Positions 4,343 through 5,217 of a stretch of DNA of 5,217 bases are shown in pieces. The translations under genes and the position numbers were made by a program. Under the pieces are notes generated by a model. It worked only from the letters and a program-made list of their open reading frames with translations, was not told the origin of the DNA and searched no databases. The DNA lies in contig WFYB01000023.1 in the NCBI GenBank assembly GCA_015490315.1, positions 1 through 5,217 of the forward strand. The letters are read 5' to 3'. The stretch's first letter is position 1, and each line of letters starts with the position of its first letter. The DNA is from Sulfurovum sp. (GTDB taxonomy: Bacteria > Campylobacterota > Campylobacteria > Campylobacterales > Sulfurovaceae).

Positions 4343-5217
4343 ATGCTCGATCCCAAACATATCAAAAACCTCGAAGATATCGTCGGCAAAGAGAATGTCT
4401 ATAGCGACAAGGCGCATATGATCGCCTACTCCTACGATGCGACCCGTACACGCTATGAGCCTGAAGCGGTGGTTTTCCCCCGCGATGAAGAGGATGTCAG
4501 CCGTATCCTGGTCTACTGCAACCATCACGGCATCGTCATTACACCCCGTGGTGCGGGCAGCGGCTTCACCGGTGGTGCACTGCCGGTCAACGGCGGTATT
4601 ACGCTTGCTTTTGAGAAGCACATGAACAAAATCCTCGAAGTGGATATGGAAAATATGGTCGCCGTGGTACAGCCCGGGGTCATCAACAAAGATCTGCAAC
4701 GCCATGTCGAAGCACTCGGGCTCTTCTATCCGCCAGATCCCGCCAGCGAAGAGTACTCGACACTTGGCGGTAACGTCAGCGAAAATGCCGGAGGGATGCG
4801 TGCAGCCAAATACGGCATCACCAAAGATTATGTCATGGCACTGCGTGCCGTGCGTGCCAACGGCGATATCATCCGTGCGGGCAAACGTACTATCAAGGAT
4901 GTGGCAGGCTACAATATCGCCGGTATCCTGACAGGCAGTGAGGGTACCCTCGCCGTGATCACAGAGATCACACTCAAGCTGATCCCCAAGCCGAAATTCG
5001 TCAAATCCTATATGGGCATCTTCCCCTCTGTAGAGGATGCGATGAAAGCGGTATTCAAATCGCTTGCCAGCGGTGCGAACCCGGTAGCGATGGAGTTCAT
5101 GGATGCGCTGGTCGTACAGGCACTCAAAGAGAAGCTCGGTGACGAAATCCCCGAAGATGCCGGCGCACTTCTCATCGGTGATGTCGACGGTAATGTGATC
5201 GAAGAGGTCGACTTCCA
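4343..5217 (+). CDS. glcD: FAD-binding oxidase subunit GlcD (glycolate/D-lactate type), C-terminus cut by window edge
   Basis: The frame runs open to the right edge, showing 291 residues of a protein that is usually about 460 long. The FAD-binding_4 fold is clear: PRGAGSGFTGGALP (68-81) is the pyrophosphate-binding loop, followed by PPDPASEEYSTLGG (130-143), NVSENAGGMRAAKYG (144-158) and GYNIAGILTGSEGTLAVIT (189-207). The C-terminal oxidase domain begins around residue 215 and is incomplete. Proteins of this kind oxidise glycolate, D-lactate or related 2-hydroxyacids, usually with GlcE/GlcF-like partners or an iron-sulfur subunit, and feed electrons to the respiratory chain. No partner is in the window, so the substrate is open. 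The ATG follows the stop codon of the pgbA-like gene after a single base (TAA-G-ATG), so the genes are co-transcribed and probably translationally coupled. Only a weak GAGG at 4330-4333 serves as a ribosome binding site. Confidence 0.9.
   Translation, partial: MLDPKHIKNLEDIVGKENVYSDKAHMIAYSYDATRTRYEPEAVVFPRDEEDVSRILVYCNHHGIVITPRGAGSGFTGGALPVNGGITLAFEKHMNKILEVDMENMVAVVQPGVINKDLQRHVEALGLFYPPDPASEEYSTLGGNVSENAGGMRAAKYGITKDYVMALRAVRANGDIIRAGKRTIKDVAGYNIAGILTGSEGTLAVITEITLKLIPKPKFVKSYMGIFPSVEDAMKAVFKSLASGANPVAMEFMDALVVQALKEKLGDEIPEDAGALLIGDVDGNVIEEVDF

Noticed and set aside
4217..4705. Minus-strand frame of 162 codons across the pgbA-like/glcD junction
   Set aside because: It is antisense to two well-supported genes and shows no recognisable domain. 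It is a shadow of the plus-strand coding.
1..5217. Mobile elements, CRISPR arrays, tRNA or rRNA genes, prophage or defence genes
   Set aside because: No transposase or integrase motifs, no spaced direct repeats and no cloverleaf-like sequences were seen. Coding is continuous with housekeeping-type genes and even codon use.

Overview
The window looks like an ordinary chromosomal segment of a Campylobacterota (epsilonproteobacterial) organism. The lineage call is inference from three things. First, every identifiable promoter has a TATAAT-like -10 box, usually behind a T-rich stretch ending in TTTGC or TTTTGC, and no clear -35. Second, the set of an M23 peptidase, a PgbA-type exported protein and GlcD side by side matches what I recall of the Helicobacter pylori csd3/hdpA-pgbA-glcD neighbourhood. 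Third, the protein families fit. The base composition is less AT-rich than Campylobacter or Helicobacter, so a free-living sulfur or hydrogen oxidiser of the Sulfurovum/Sulfurimonas type is a reasonable guess, but the sequence does not prove it.

Layout. The left edge (1-115, minus) holds the N-terminus of a small predicted lipoprotein, read divergently from aguB (202-1077, plus), a carbon-nitrogen hydrolase of the N-carbamoylputrescine amidase type used in putrescine synthesis. A separately promoted group II truncated hemoglobin follows (1133-1654, plus). It meets a NUDIX hydrolase (1651-2253, minus) tail to tail: the two stop codons share the four bases TTAA, inside a hairpin that probably terminates the globin transcript. 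The NUDIX gene is the distal member of a two-gene minus-strand unit whose first gene is an exported M23 (LytM-type) peptidoglycan peptidase of the Csd3/HdpA kind (2240-3523). The two reading frames overlap by 14 bases.

A 131-base divergent promoter region separates that unit from a plus-strand pair. The first gene encodes a secreted protein resembling the N-terminal domain of H. pylori PgbA (3655-4341). After a one-base gap comes glcD (4343 to the right edge), the FAD-binding subunit of a glycolate/D-lactate-type oxidase, cut by the window.

Taken together, the genes cover polyamine synthesis, oxygen or NO handling, nucleotide-sugar turnover, cell-wall remodelling and 2-hydroxyacid oxidation. 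There is no sign of a mobile element, CRISPR array, RNA gene or integrated island, and codon use looks even throughout. I found no convincing previously undescribed system. The points most worth a second look are the apparently leaderless aguB start, the globin/NUDIX stop-codon overlap with its embedded terminator, the PgbA-like protein without a repeat tail, and sequence deviations in the globin and NUDIX motifs.
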